Assembly (NCBI RefSeq): GCF_050749815.1
Contig: NZ_CP192735.1
Location: 3,534,001-3,598,000 of the forward strand
Source of the DNA: Dyella_A sp050749815
Lineage (GTDB): Bacteria; Pseudomonadota; Gammaproteobacteria; Xanthomonadales; Rhodanobacteraceae
DNA length: 64,000 nt
Direction: 5' to 3'
Part shown: piece by piece, positions 19,887 to 29,700 of the stretch
Numbering within the stretch: the stretch's first letter is position 1
Layout: each line of letters begins with the position of its first letter
Notes under the pieces: generated by a model
Database searches by the model: none
Told to the model about the DNA's origin: nothing
Seen by the model: only the letters and a program-made list of their open reading frames with translations
Translations under genes and position numbers: made by a program

Positions 19887-20813
19887 ATGACATTACGTTC
19901 CAAGACATCGCGGCGCTCACGCCGATGGCTGCCGCTGGCCATATGCGCACTGATGGCGGCCACGCCGCTCGCCGCGCAGACGCTGGCCGAAGCGGACGCG
20001 CTGGCGCAGGACCAGCCCACCGATCTGCTGGTGCCACCGACCAGCGCGCAGGATTTCACCGCCGCGCAGCTCGATAGCGTGATCGCCGGCAGCTGGCGCC
20101 CGGCCGCCGAGCGCGCCCGCGACCGCTATCGCCATCCCAAGCAGACGCTGCAGTTCTTCGGCGTGCGGCCGGACCAGACGGTGGTGGAGATCACCCCTGG
20201 CGCCGGCTGGTACAGCGCGATCCTGGCGCCCTTGCTGCGCGACAACGGCCAGTACATCGCCGCCGTATCCGCGCCGCCGCCGGGCAAGCCGGCCAGCGAC
20301 ACGCTGCAGCGCCGGTTCGCAGCCGATGCGGCCACCTACGGCAAGGCGACCATCGTCACCTTCGACCCGAAGGCGCCGGTGTTCGGCTCGCCCGGCAGCG
20401 CCGACGTGGTGCTGACCTTCCGCAACGTACACAACTGGGTGATGGCCGACACCGCGCCGGCCATGTTCAAGGCGTTCTTCGCCGTGCTGCGCCCCGGCGG
20501 CGTGCTGGGTGTGGTCGATCACCGCGCGGCCGACGGCACCTCGCTGGCGGCGGTGAAGGCGAGCGGCTACCTGCCCACCGCCAGCGTGGTGAAGCTCGCC
20601 AACGATGCCGGCTTCGCGCTGGAGGAGTCGAGCGAGATCAACGCTAATCCCGCCGACACCAAGGACTACCCCAAGGGCGTGTGGACGCTGCCGCCCACGC
20701 TTACGCTGGGCGATGTCGATCGGGCGAAGTACCAGGCGATCGGCGAGTCCGACCGCATGACCCTGCGCTTCGTGAAGCCGGACGCACCGGCACCCGCCTC
20801 CTCGGCGCATTGA
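19887..20813 (+). CDS. Exported SAM-dependent methyltransferase-like protein
   Basis: A 308-residue protein with a basic N-terminus and signal peptide (cleavage near PLAAQT, about residue 32). A class I methyltransferase fold follows: motif I is VVEITPGAGWYSAIL (about 92-106), and LRPGGVLGVVDHRA is the post-core strand. It matches the group of predicted exported methyltransferases (COG4798-like) common in proteobacteria. S-adenosylmethionine is not expected in the periplasm, so its real activity is unclear. The upstream gap contains no obvious promoter. Confidence 0.85.
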   Translation: MTLRSKTSRRSRRWLPLAICALMAATPLAAQTLAEADALAQDQPTDLLVPPTSAQDFTAAQLDSVIAGSWRPAAERARDRYRHPKQTLQFFGVRPDQTVVEITPGAGWYSAILAPLLRDNGQYIAAVSAPPPGKPASDTLQRRFAADAATYGKATIVTFDPKAPVFGSPGSADVVLTFRNVHNWVMADTAPAMFKAFFAVLRPGGVLGVVDHRAADGTSLAAVKASGYLPTASVVKLANDAGFALEESSEINANPADTKDYPKGVWTLPPTLTLGDVDRAKYQAIGESDRMTLRFVKPDAPAPASSAH

Positions 20814-20823
20814 CCGACGGCTC

Positions 20824-21357
20824 GTGCTGATCGCGCTGAACAAGCCGTACGGCGTGCTGTGCCAGTTCACCGACGAGGCGGGCCGCCGCACGTTGGCCGA
20901 CTACGTCACTCAGAAGGGCGTCTATGCCGCCGGCCGGCTGGATCAGGACAGCGAGGGCCTGCTGCTGCTCACCGACGACGGCGCGCTGGCGCACCGCCTC
21001 ACCGATCCGAAGCACAAGCAGCCCAAGACCTACCTGGTGCAGGTGGACGGCGCGATCACCGACGAGGCGATTGTCGCCCTGCGCCGCGGCGTGGTGCTGA
21101 AGGACGGCCCTACGCTGCCGGCGGCCGCCGAGCATGCCGCCGAGCCGGACTGGCTGTGGCCGCGCGATCCGCCGGTGCGCTTTCGCCAGGCGATCCCCAC
21201 CAGCTGGCTGCGCATCACGCTGCGCGAAGGCCGCAACCGGCAGGTACGCCGGATGACCGCGGCGGTCGGCTTTCCTACCTTGCGGCTGATCCGCGAGCGC
21301 ATCGGTGCGTACGCACTCGACGATCTTGCATCGGGCCGGTGGCGGCGGCTCGACTGA
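20824..21357 (+). CDS. rluE: 23S rRNA pseudouridine synthase RluE
   Basis: A 177-residue RsuA/RluE-family enzyme that isomerises a uridine in 23S rRNA (U2457 in E. coli). The catalytic Asp40 lies in GRLDQDSEGLLLL, and TLREGRNRQVRRM is the second family motif. There is no S4 RNA-binding domain, which fits RluE rather than RluB or RluF. The GTG at 20824 is eleven bases after the preceding stop, so the two genes are probably co-transcribed. Confidence 0.92.
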   Translation: MLIALNKPYGVLCQFTDEAGRRTLADYVTQKGVYAAGRLDQDSEGLLLLTDDGALAHRLTDPKHKQPKTYLVQVDGAITDEAIVALRRGVVLKDGPTLPAAAEHAAEPDWLWPRDPPVRFRQAIPTSWLRITLREGRNRQVRRMTAAVGFPTLRLIRERIGAYALDDLASGRWRRLD

Positions 21358-21376
21358 GCCGGCATTGCGGTTCAGT
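21353..21376. terminator. Convergent hairpin between rluE and the ArsR gene
   Basis: A 9-bp inverted repeat with one G-U type pair (ACTGAGCCG / CGGTTCAGT) and a 6-base loop overlaps both stop regions of the convergent genes. No T run is present, so it is a weak bidirectional terminator candidate. Confidence 0.4.
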
Positions 21377-22064
21377 CGTCCAGGGCAATCCCCAATTGCC
21401 GCAGTCCCGCGCGCCCCGGCGGCGTCAGCAGCAGGGCGCGTGAGCCGTCCTGGCGACGCAGCCAGTCGCGATGCAGCAGCTGATCGACGATCGCCACGCC
21501 GAGCGCGCCGCCGAGGTGCGGGCGGCGCTCGGTCCAGTCCAGGCAGCTGCGGCCCGAGAGGGAGGATGGCTTCATCGGATCGGGCAGCAGGCCGCCGCCC
21601 TGCATCGCCTCGCGGCCGGCGCCGGTGAGCCGCACCGCGTGCTCGCCCAGCTCGATCCACGCGCGCTCGCGCAAGCCCTGATAGAGCGTCACCCCCAACC
21701 GCCCGGCCAGATGGCCATAGCAGGTGCGGGCGAAGGCCAGCGGCTGCCCGCGCGGCGCCGGTGTGGGTGCGCAGGCCGGCGGTGAACGCAACAGCGGCAA
21801 CGTCTCGAGCACCTGCACGACGCTGTCGTTGGCGATCCTGAAATAGCGGTGCCGGCCCTGGTTCACCACCTGCAACAGCCCACCTTCGACGAGGCGACCC
21901 AGGTGCGCGCTGGCGGTACTCGCTGCGATCCCGGCCATCCGCGCCAGCTCGCCGGCGGGCCGCGCACGACCGTCTACGAGAGCCAGCAGGATGGCGGCGC
22001 GCGACGGGTCGGCGAGCAGGCTGCCGATCTCGGCGAGCTGGTGGCGGGTGGGGCTGGCGTGCAT
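21372..22064 (-). CDS. ArsR-family winged-helix regulator
   Basis: A 230-residue protein with an N-terminal ArsR-type helix-turn-helix (about 8-90; LADPSRAAILLAL and IAASTASAHLGRLVEGGLL) and an extended C-terminal half of unknown function. The metal-binding CxC motif of classical ArsR proteins is absent. It is divergent from the frameshifted flavin reductase with 84 bases between starts, so it probably regulated that gene. Confidence 0.9.
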   Translation of the reverse strand: MHASPTRHQLAEIGSLLADPSRAAILLALVDGRARPAGELARMAGIAASTASAHLGRLVEGGLLQVVNQGRHRYFRIANDSVVQVLETLPLLRSPPACAPTPAPRGQPLAFARTCYGHLAGRLGVTLYQGLRERAWIELGEHAVRLTGAGREAMQGGGLLPDPMKPSSLSGRSCLDWTERRPHLGGALGVAIVDQLLHRDWLRRQDGSRALLLTPPGRAGLRQLGIALDD

Positions 22065-22148
22065 GCGTGGATGCTAGCGCGCGGCCGGCGCCCACGTTTC
22101 GCCGTCCGCCGCAGCATCGGCGCGTGCCGCGACGCCAGAGTGGCGGTC

Positions 22149-22782
22149 ATGCAGCCCTCGATTCCCGTGCGCACCATCCGCCCGAACTTCCTCTATTTCG
22201 GCACCCCGGTGCTGTTGATCGTTACCCGCAATGCCGATGGCAGAGCCAACATCACGCCGATGTCCTCGGCCTGGGCGCTGGCCGATCGCCGATCGCGTCG
22301 TGCTGGGTCTGTCCGAAGGTGGCCAGGGCCTGGCCAACCTGCGCCGCGAGCGCGAGTGCACGTTGAACGTGGTGGCCCCGGAACAGTGGCAGTCAGTGGA
22401 GGCGCTGGCGCCCACCACCGGATGTGACCCGGTGCCGAGCTGGAAAACCGGCTATCGCCACGTCGCCGACAAGTTCGCTCTGGCCGGGCTGACGCCGTCG
22501 CCATCGGAGCAGGTGGGTCCGCCCCGCGTCGCCGAGTGTCCGTTGCAGATGGAGGCACGCGTGACGGCGTGGCACGAACGACCGCTCGAGGCCTGGCAGG
22601 CCAGCGCGGGCGGCTTCGTCACGGTCGAGACAGAGGTGCTGCGGGTGCATGCGCACGAAGACATCGTCCTGACTGGCAGTGAGCACATCGACCCGCAGCG
22701 CTTCCGGCCACTGCTGTACGTGTTTCGCCACTACGTCGGCGGTGGACCGGCGCTGGGGCGCACCTTCAAGGCCGAGGTATAG
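22149..22782 (+). pseudogene. Flavin reductase-like FMN-binding protein, frameshifted by a 7-bp duplication
   Basis: The reading frame from ATG 22149 (MQPSIPVRTIRPNFLYFGTP) runs to ...MSSAWALAD, then continues only in the next frame as RVVLGLSEGGQGLANL to the stop at 22782. At the junction GCCGATC is present twice in tandem (22281-22287 and 22288-22294). Removing one copy restores an uninterrupted 208-residue protein of the flavin reductase (split-barrel FMN-binding, DIM6/NTAB-like) family. The lesion is therefore a simple 7-bp tandem duplication in an otherwise well-preserved gene, either a recent mutation, a reversible switch, or an assembly error. Confidence 0.88.
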
Positions 22783-22793
22783 CGCCGTCGCGC

Positions 22794-23591
22794 TCAGCCG
22801 GTGGTGGCCGCGAGCCCGAAGAATGCCTCGGCGGTGGCCGTGGTGTGCGCGGCCAGCAATTCGAACGGTTCGCCGCGGTCGCGCGCGATTTCCTCGGCGA
22901 TGTGCCTGAGGTACATCGGCTCGTTGCGGCGGTGCGCCGGCAACGGGCGCACGGTGCGTGGCAGCAGGTAGGGCGCGTCGGTCTCGATCATCAGCCGGTT
23001 TGCCGGAATCGCTTTCACCAGTTCGCGCAGGTGGGTGCCGCGGCGCTCGTCGCAGATCCAGCCGGTGATGCCGATGTGGCAGTCCAGCGCGAGGTAGTCG
23101 CGCAGCGCCTCGGCGGTATCGGTGAAGCAGTGCACGACTGCGGCCGGCACCTTGTCGCGGTAGCGGCGCAGCAGGGCGATGAAGTCGCCGTGCGCGTCGC
23201 GCTGATGCAGGAACAGCGGCTTGCCCAGATCGGCGGCGATGCGCAGCTGGCGCTCGAACACCTCGCGCTGCACCTCGTGCGGCGAGTAGTTGCGGTGGTA
23301 GTCCAGCCCGGTCTCGCCCACCGCACGCACCTGCGGATGCGTGGCCAACTCGCGCAGCAGCGCGTCGGTCGCCTCGTCGTAATCCACTGCGTGATGCGGA
23401 TGCACGCCGGCGGTGGCGTACAGCACCCCGGGGTGCGCCTGCGCCAGTGCCAACGCATCGCGGCTGCCGTCGCGGCTCGCGCCGGTCACCACCATCCGCG
23501 CCACGCCGTGCGACTGCGCGCGGGCCAGCACGGCGTCGAAGTCGTGGGCAAAGGATTCGTGGGTGAGGTTGGCGCCGATGTCGAGCAGCAT
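22794..23591 (-). CDS. tatD: TatD-family metal-dependent hydrolase/DNase
   Basis: A 265-residue TIM-barrel hydrolase starting MLLDIGANLTHESF. Metal-site signatures seen: GVHPHHA, AVGETGLDYHRN, LFLHQRDA, VVHCFTD and IETDAPYLLPR. The D-x-G-A-N start replaces the usual DxHxH, as in the TatD (rather than YcfH) branch, which has 3'-5' exonuclease activity in E. coli. ATG 23591 is chosen because it begins the conserved fold. It converges on the flavin reductase pseudogene. Confidence 0.93.
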   Translation of the reverse strand: MLLDIGANLTHESFAHDFDAVLARAQSHGVARMVVTGASRDGSRDALALAQAHPGVLYATAGVHPHHAVDYDEATDALLRELATHPQVRAVGETGLDYHRNYSPHEVQREVFERQLRIAADLGKPLFLHQRDAHGDFIALLRRYRDKVPAAVVHCFTDTAEALRDYLALDCHIGITGWICDERRGTHLRELVKAIPANRLMIETDAPYLLPRTVRPLPAHRRNEPMYLRHIAEEIARDRGEPFELLAAHTTATAEAFFGLAATTG

Positions 23592-24020
23592 CGCGAAGGG
23601 TCCGGGCGGGCAAAGCGAACATTCTCGCAAGCCCCGAGGCATCAGGCGACCCAACGGCGTTAACGCAAAAGATTGCGAATCCCCCATAGGCATCTTTCGA
23701 ATTGTTGCAGGCAACGCTGCGCTGTTAGCGTCCATCGAGGCGTCAAATTTTTGACGCTCCCCGGTATGTGCATGCCGGGTAACGCTTTTTCATCGATCCG
23801 ATCGGTGCGGCAACGAGCCTGGCGCCGAGGGGGAAGGCTTGCCTGTTGGCGGGCGCTCGGATCGCTGAAGGGCACGGGGTCCATCGCTACGGGCACATCG
23901 TCAGGCAGAGACAGGGGATTGCGGTTGCCAACCGCAACAGGAAGTCGCGACTTCCAGCTTCTCCCCGTCGTACGGGCCAAGGCTCCGTCTCCGGCGATGA
24001 CCAAAACGGGAGAACGCAGG
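23592..24020. promoter_or_regulatory. 429-bp leader with several perfect dyads
   Basis: This gap holds the tatD promoter and the leader of the downstream exported-protein operon. It contains GCGTCAAA-TT-TTTGACGC (23740-23757), a CCGGTATG/CATGCCGG near-dyad directly after it, the hairpin TTGCGGTT-GCC-AACCGCAA (23919-23937) and the palindrome GGAAGTCGCGACTTCC (23940-23955). The first looks like a protein operator; the last two could form leader RNA structure. No open frame in it looks protein-coding. Confidence 0.5.
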
Positions 24021-24482
24021 ATGTTCAGACAACCTTGGTGGTGTGCGTGCTTGGCGATTGCCGGCACATTGTTCTGCGGTAGCGCGTGTGCTGCCCAGCA
24101 GTCCAGGAGCGCGGCGCCGGCGAAAGCCGGTTCGGCCAATCGGGCAGTGGTGTTCCAAGGCGTGCAGGTCGCGATCGATCCGGCCACTGGCCGCCTCCGC
24201 GAACCCACCGCCGCGGAACGCGAGGCGCTCAGTCGGGCGATGCTGCAGAAGCGGGCGGCAGACGCGGTCAAGCCGCTGGCTGCTGGAGAGCGTCCGCGAA
24301 ACGCCGCCGAGGCGAGGGCGACGCTCAAGGTCCGCCGGGCCGGACGCGTCGGGATGTCCATGCAGGTTCCCGAAGACCAGCTCAACTATCTCGAGGCCAC
24401 GCGCAAGGCAGATGGCACGCTGGATGTCCATCACCGGGGTGACGCCAAAACGAACACCGGTGCGAAGGAGGTGACGCGATGA
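24021..24482 (+). CDS. Small exported protein coupled to the metalloprotease gene
   Basis: A 153-residue protein with a signal peptide (about residues 1-26, ending CGSACAAQ). The mature part contains VFQGVQVAIDPATGRLREPTAAE and VPEDQLNYLEATRKADGTLDVHH and is charged and repeat-free. I do not recognise a named family. The ATG at 24021 follows GGAGAACGCAGG; an ATG at 23997 is also possible. Its stop overlaps the start of the metalloprotease (ATGA), so the two are made together, and it may act as a partner, inhibitor or folding helper for that protease. Confidence 0.72.
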   Translation: MFRQPWWCACLAIAGTLFCGSACAAQQSRSAAPAKAGSANRAVVFQGVQVAIDPATGRLREPTAAEREALSRAMLQKRAADAVKPLAAGERPRNAAEARATLKVRRAGRVGMSMQVPEDQLNYLEATRKADGTLDVHHRGDAKTNTGAKEVTR

Positions 24483-26506
24483 GCCGCCGCAACCTTCTTT
24501 GCACGGCGCTGCTTGTCGCCGGCCTGCTGCAGACCGGCGCCGCCGTCGCTGGCGCGGATATCGTCATCGTCAACCAGGACGTTGGCACTGGCCAGGGTCT
24601 GGACGACCACACCCCGGCTGCGCCGGTGGGCGGCAACCCCGGTACCACGCGGGGCGAACAGGCGCTGATCGTCTTCCAGTTCGCCGCCGACCTGTGGGGT
24701 GCCGTCCTGCAGAGCAATACCAAGATCATCAACACGGCGACGTTCCAGCCGCTGTCGTGCAATGCGACGTCGGGCGTGCTCGGCTCGTCCGGAACCAACT
24801 ACATCTTCACGTTCAATCCGGGCTCGACCCTGCCTCACGGCGCGATTGCCGACACCTGGTACCACTCGGCGCTCGCCGATGCCCTCGCTGGCACCGATCT
24901 CGCCGTCGAGAACGATCTGCCACCGGATACGCCTGACATCGTCAGCCGCTTCAACGGCAAGCTCGGTTCCACCGGTTGCCTCGAGGGCTCGGCCTGGTAC
25001 TTCGGCCTCGACGGAAACACGCCTGCCGGCTACATCAACTTCCTCGATGTGGTTACCCACGAGATGGCCCATGGCCTGGGCTTCTCCGGCTTCAACGACC
25101 TGTCCACCGGCCAGCAGAATCAGGGCCAGCAGGACATCTATTCGGTGTTCGTGAAGGACGACAGCACCGGCAAGATGTGGACAGCCATGAGCGATGCCGA
25201 GCGTCAGACGGCCGCACTGGATGATGGCCACCTGGTCTTCACCGGCGCGACCGTCAAGGCCGAGGCGCCGCTGGCACTGACGGTGCCGGTGACGTTCCAG
25301 GCCACTGCGCCAGCGGATGTGGCGGGCTCCTATGCCTACAGCGCCGCGACCTTCGGACCGGCCCCGTCCCCAGCCAATCTCGACGGCGACGTGGCCGTGC
25401 CGGGCGGTGATCCGCAGGGCTGCAACGTGGCCGGTGCCCCCGCTCCGGTTGCGGGTGTCTCGGGCAAGGTGGCGCTCATCGACCGCGGCAGCTGCGCGTT
25501 CACCGAGAAGGCCGTCAATGCGCAAGCCGGCGGCGCGACGGCCGTGGTCATCGTCAATACCGACGACACCGGCATCATCCCCAGCGGCGATGCGCCGTCG
25601 GTGACGATCCCGGTTATCGCAGTGACGCATTCGACCGGAGTCACCTTCCGGTCGAAGGTCCCGGGTCTCCATGTCGCGATGGTGCAGGGCTCCGGGCTGG
25701 CCGGTGCCGATGCCGACGGCAACGTGCAGTTGTATGCCCCGACCACGCTCGCCCAGGGGTCCTCGTTCTCGCATTACGACACGCGGCTCACGCCGAATGC
25801 GGTCATGGAGTACGCGATCAACGATGACCTCGAGGCCAACCTGGACCTCGACCTCACGCCAGCTCTGTTCAAGGACATTGGCTGGGTGGTCAATCGCGGC
25901 AATCAGTCGCTGCTGGACTGCGACACCGGCGTGCCGACGAGCCAGCCCGGCGGCGTGATTGTCGGGGCCAACCTCTACGGCAACGCCAGGGTGCTGGCAT
26001 CCGCTGCCGCAGACGTCGGCGGTTATCGCCAGGCGATTCACGACTACCTCGACGGACTGGCCGGCCAAGGCCTGCTCACTGCTGATGAGTACAACTCCGT
26101 GGAGCAGTGTCTCTCGGACGACCAGACCCAGGCCCAGTTCGATGCCTGGGGCGGCGAGGGCGGTGGCGATGGTGGCAGTGGCGATGCCATTGCGCTGACC
26201 AACGGCGTCGCGTTGACCGGCCAGGCCGGTGCGGCCGGAGCCCAGACGGTCTACGCGATCGACGTCCCTGCTGGCGCTCGCGCACTTCGGCTGAGCACCT
26301 TCGGTGGAACCGGCGACGTCTCCCTGTACATCAAGGTGGGATCGCCCGGTGGTACCGGTGACTTCGACGCCAAGTCGGCACATCGAGGAAACAACGAGTC
26401 GTTCGTCAGCACCCGGCCGGTGGCCGGTACCTATTACGTCACGGTGGTGGGCGAACGCGCCTACAGCGGCGTGAGCGTGCTGGCTTCGTTCGTCGGGGGC
26501 CACTGA
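24479..26506 (+). CDS. Secreted zinc metalloprotease with PA and PPC domains
   Basis: A 675-residue secreted protein with a signal peptide (cut near residue 24). The catalytic region has THEMAHGLGF: H194, E195 and H198 form the HExxH zinc site. A protease-associated (PA) domain is inserted at about 265-400 (GCNVAGAP, VALIDRGSCAFTEKA, AVVIVNTDD), after which catalytic-domain sequence resumes (MEYAINDDLEANLDLDLTPALFKDIGW). A pre-peptidase C-terminal (PPC) beta domain occupies about 590-672. This is the arrangement of large exported peptidases, often released by type II secretion; a full type II cluster begins 4.8 kb downstream. The third zinc ligand is not obvious. Confidence 0.88.
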   Translation: MSRRNLLCTALLVAGLLQTGAAVAGADIVIVNQDVGTGQGLDDHTPAAPVGGNPGTTRGEQALIVFQFAADLWGAVLQSNTKIINTATFQPLSCNATSGVLGSSGTNYIFTFNPGSTLPHGAIADTWYHSALADALAGTDLAVENDLPPDTPDIVSRFNGKLGSTGCLEGSAWYFGLDGNTPAGYINFLDVVTHEMAHGLGFSGFNDLSTGQQNQGQQDIYSVFVKDDSTGKMWTAMSDAERQTAALDDGHLVFTGATVKAEAPLALTVPVTFQATAPADVAGSYAYSAATFGPAPSPANLDGDVAVPGGDPQGCNVAGAPAPVAGVSGKVALIDRGSCAFTEKAVNAQAGGATAVVIVNTDDTGIIPSGDAPSVTIPVIAVTHSTGVTFRSKVPGLHVAMVQGSGLAGADADGNVQLYAPTTLAQGSSFSHYDTRLTPNAVMEYAINDDLEANLDLDLTPALFKDIGWVVNRGNQSLLDCDTGVPTSQPGGVIVGANLYGNARVLASAAADVGGYRQAIHDYLDGLAGQGLLTADEYNSVEQCLSDDQTQAQFDAWGGEGGGDGGSGDAIALTNGVALTGQAGAAGAQTVYAIDVPAGARALRLSTFGGTGDVSLYIKVGSPGGTGDFDAKSAHRGNNESFVSTRPVAGTYYVTVVGERAYSGVSVLASFVGGH

Positions 26507-26719
26507 CCGCAGTACCCGAAGCAACAAGCCCTGCCTCCGTCTGGGGGCAGGGTGCGGGGCGGGCATGCCGCCGGCTGGACGGACTCCAGGCGTATTGCGT
26601 CCGTCGTCCATGCATTCGGCAGGACGCCCAGAGCCGTCCCGCTCTCTGGCAACACACATCAAGCATTCGAGGCACGGCCCGCTGGGTGCCGGCCATCCCA
26701 AACGTTCGGAGGTAGGGCC

Positions 26720-29700
26720 GTGAACAAGATTTACAGCAAGGTTTGGAGCAAGACGCTCGGGACGCTGGTTGTTGCGTCGGAGCTGGCATCGGCCAGCGGC
26801 AAGTCCAGTGCCGGATGCCGTCGCTCCGGCGCCGGGCGGCTCGTCGCCCTGGCGCTCCTGTCGGGAGGCGTGATGCTCCTGCCCTTGTCTGCTCGGGCGG
26901 ATGTCTGCCTCGGCTCTTTCGCCACCGGGGCGGCGCCGACCGCCGTCGGCAACGCGATGGCATGCGGTGCGGTGGCGGCAGCGCTTGGCAGCCATTCGAC
27001 GGCCTTCGGGAACGAATCTCTGGCGTTGGGCAAGGCGTCGCTCGCTACGGGCTATCAGGCCCAAGCGCTGGGCGACAACAGCGTGGCCGTGGGGCCACGC
27101 GCCAGCGCCGACGGTGCAGGTGCCATCGCGCTTGGCAACAACAGTGCCGTATCCGGCAACCGTAGCATCGCGATCGGGCCCGGCAGCGCCGTCGACGGCA
27201 GCAACAGCGTGGCCGTGGGCGCCAGCTCGCAGGTGCAGGGTGACCGCGCCAGCGCCTATGGCGCCGGCGCCTCGGCCGCCGCCACGGGCGCGACCGCCGC
27301 GGGCGCGGGCAGCCAGGCCATCGGCCAGTCCAGCCTGGCCGCCGGCGTCGACAGTCGCGCGGACGGTGTCGAGGCGACGGCGGCCGGTGCGTTGGCGCAG
27401 GCCTCGGGTCTTGGAGCCACGGCGGTGGGCGCCGAAAGCGCCGCGGTGGGCGACACCGCTTTGGCGGTCGGTCCCGCGGCCGAAGCGCTGGGCGATTTCG
27501 CCACCTCCATCGGCGGCCTGTCCACCGCCAGCGGCATGAACAGCACGGCCGTCGGCAACTATGCAACGGCCGAGGCCGACGACAGTGTGGCGCTGGGCGG
27601 TGACGCGGCGGCCTACGGCGAGGGTAGTACGGCGCTCGGTCAAGGCAGCGTGGCCTACGACACCAGCACGGCGGCGGTCGGCAGCAGCAGTCTTGCCCTG
27701 GGTGTGGCAAGCACGGCGCTGGGAGCGTCCAGTGAAGCCGACGGCATGTTCGGTACTGCGGTAGGCGCGGGTGCCTACGCCAGTGCCGACCAGGCCACCG
27801 CACAAGGCAGTCTTGCACTGGCGAGCGGACTGAACAGCACGGCAAGCGGCTATTACAGCACCGCCTCCGCCGAAGACAGCAGCGCCACGGGTGCCAACAG
27901 CGCAGCGGACGGCGCGCGCAGCACGGCAACCGGTGCCGGGGCCGAGGCCGCAGCCGACGACGCTACCGCGACCGGTGGCAATGCGTACGCCGGTGCGCTT
28001 GGAGCCACGGCGACGGGCGCGTCCAGTGTCGCGGCCGGCGAGGAAAGCACGGCATCGGGCTATCAGTCGTACGCAGGCGGCGATCAGAGCGTATCGGTCG
28101 GCGCGGGCAGCGGAGCGTTCGGCACGGGCGCATCGTCGGTAGGCAGCGGCGCGGTGACGTACGGCGACTACGCGACCGCAGTGGGCTATGGCGCGACGGC
28201 GTCGGCGATCAACGCCACGGCAGTGGGCTCGGCGGCGGAAGCGTCGGGCGCCGGCAGCGTTGCGGTGGGCGGCAACGCGGTGGACGAAGACGGCAACCCG
28301 CTGCTGGTGGATGGCGACGGCAATCCGATCGCGACCGGAGCGACGAGTGCGGGCGTGGGCGGCACGGCGGTCGGAGCGAGCGCGAACGCATCGGGCTTTG
28401 CCGGGGCGGCATACGGTGTCGGCGCGGTGGCGGCAGGCCAGCTGTCGACAGCGACCGGCCCGGTGGCCAATGCGCTGGGGGATTACACGGTGGCCAGTGG
28501 CTATGGCTCGGCAGCGCTGGGAGCCAGCGCCGTGGCGGTGGGCGAGAGTAGCGTTGCCGGCGGCGACGAGAGCATGGCGCTGGGCGGTACGGTATTGGGG
28601 CTGTTCGCGACCGAAGCGGGCGGCGCCGGTGCGGTGGCGCTGGGTGCGGGCGCCTATGCGTCCGGAGACTATGCGTCGGCGCTGGGTTGGCTGGCCGAAG
28701 CGGACGGCTACAACAGCACCGCTTTGGGTTCGGGCGCCTATGCGCCGGCAGACAACGCCGTGGCCCTGGGCGCCGGCTCGGTGGCCGATCGCGTCGATAG
28801 CGTGTCGGTGGGCGATGCCGGCAGCGAACGCCAAGTTACGCACGTAGCAGCAGGCACCGAGGCGACCGATGCGGTGAACGTGGCCCAGCTGGATGAAGCG
28901 GTGAGGACGTCGACAAGCGATGCAACCCGCTACTTCCAGGCCAGTGGTGCTGGCGATGGTTCGGATGACGCGCTGGCTGCCGGCGGCTATGCGGTGGCGA
29001 CGGGCGTATCCAGTGTCGCGGCCGGTGAGGAAAGCACGGCATCGGGCTATCAGTCGTACGCAGGCGGCGATCAGAGCGTATCGGTCGGCGCGGGCAGCGG
29101 AGCGTTCGGCACGGGCGCATCGTCGGTAGGCAGCGGCGCGGTGACGTACGGCGACTACGCGACCGCAGTGGGCTATGGCGCGACGGCGTCGGCGATCAAC
29201 GCCACGGCAGTGGGCTCGGCGGCGGAAGCGTCGGGCGCCGGCAGCGTTGCGGTGGGCGGCAACGCGGTGGACGAAGACGGCAACCCGCTGCTGGTGGATG
29301 GCGACGGCAATCCGATCGCGACCGGAGCGACGAGCGCGGGCGTGGGCGGCACGGCGGTCGGAGCGAGCGCGAACGCGTCGGGCTTTGCCGGTGCGGCATA
29401 CGGTGTCGGTGCGGTGGCGGCAGGCCAGCTGTCGACGGCGACCGGCCCGGTGGCCAATGCACTGGGGGATTACACGGTGGCCAGTGGCTATGGCTCGGCA
29501 GCGCTGGGAGCCAGCGCTGTGGCGGTGGGCGAGAGTAGCGTTGCCGGCGGCGACGAGAGCGTGGCGCTGGGCGGTACGGTATTGGGGCTGTTCGCGACCG
29601 AAGCGGGCGGCGCCGGTGCGGTGGCGCTGGGTGCGGGCGCCTATGCGTCCGGAGACTATGCGTCGGCGCTGGGTTGGCTGGCCGAAGCGGACGGCTACAA

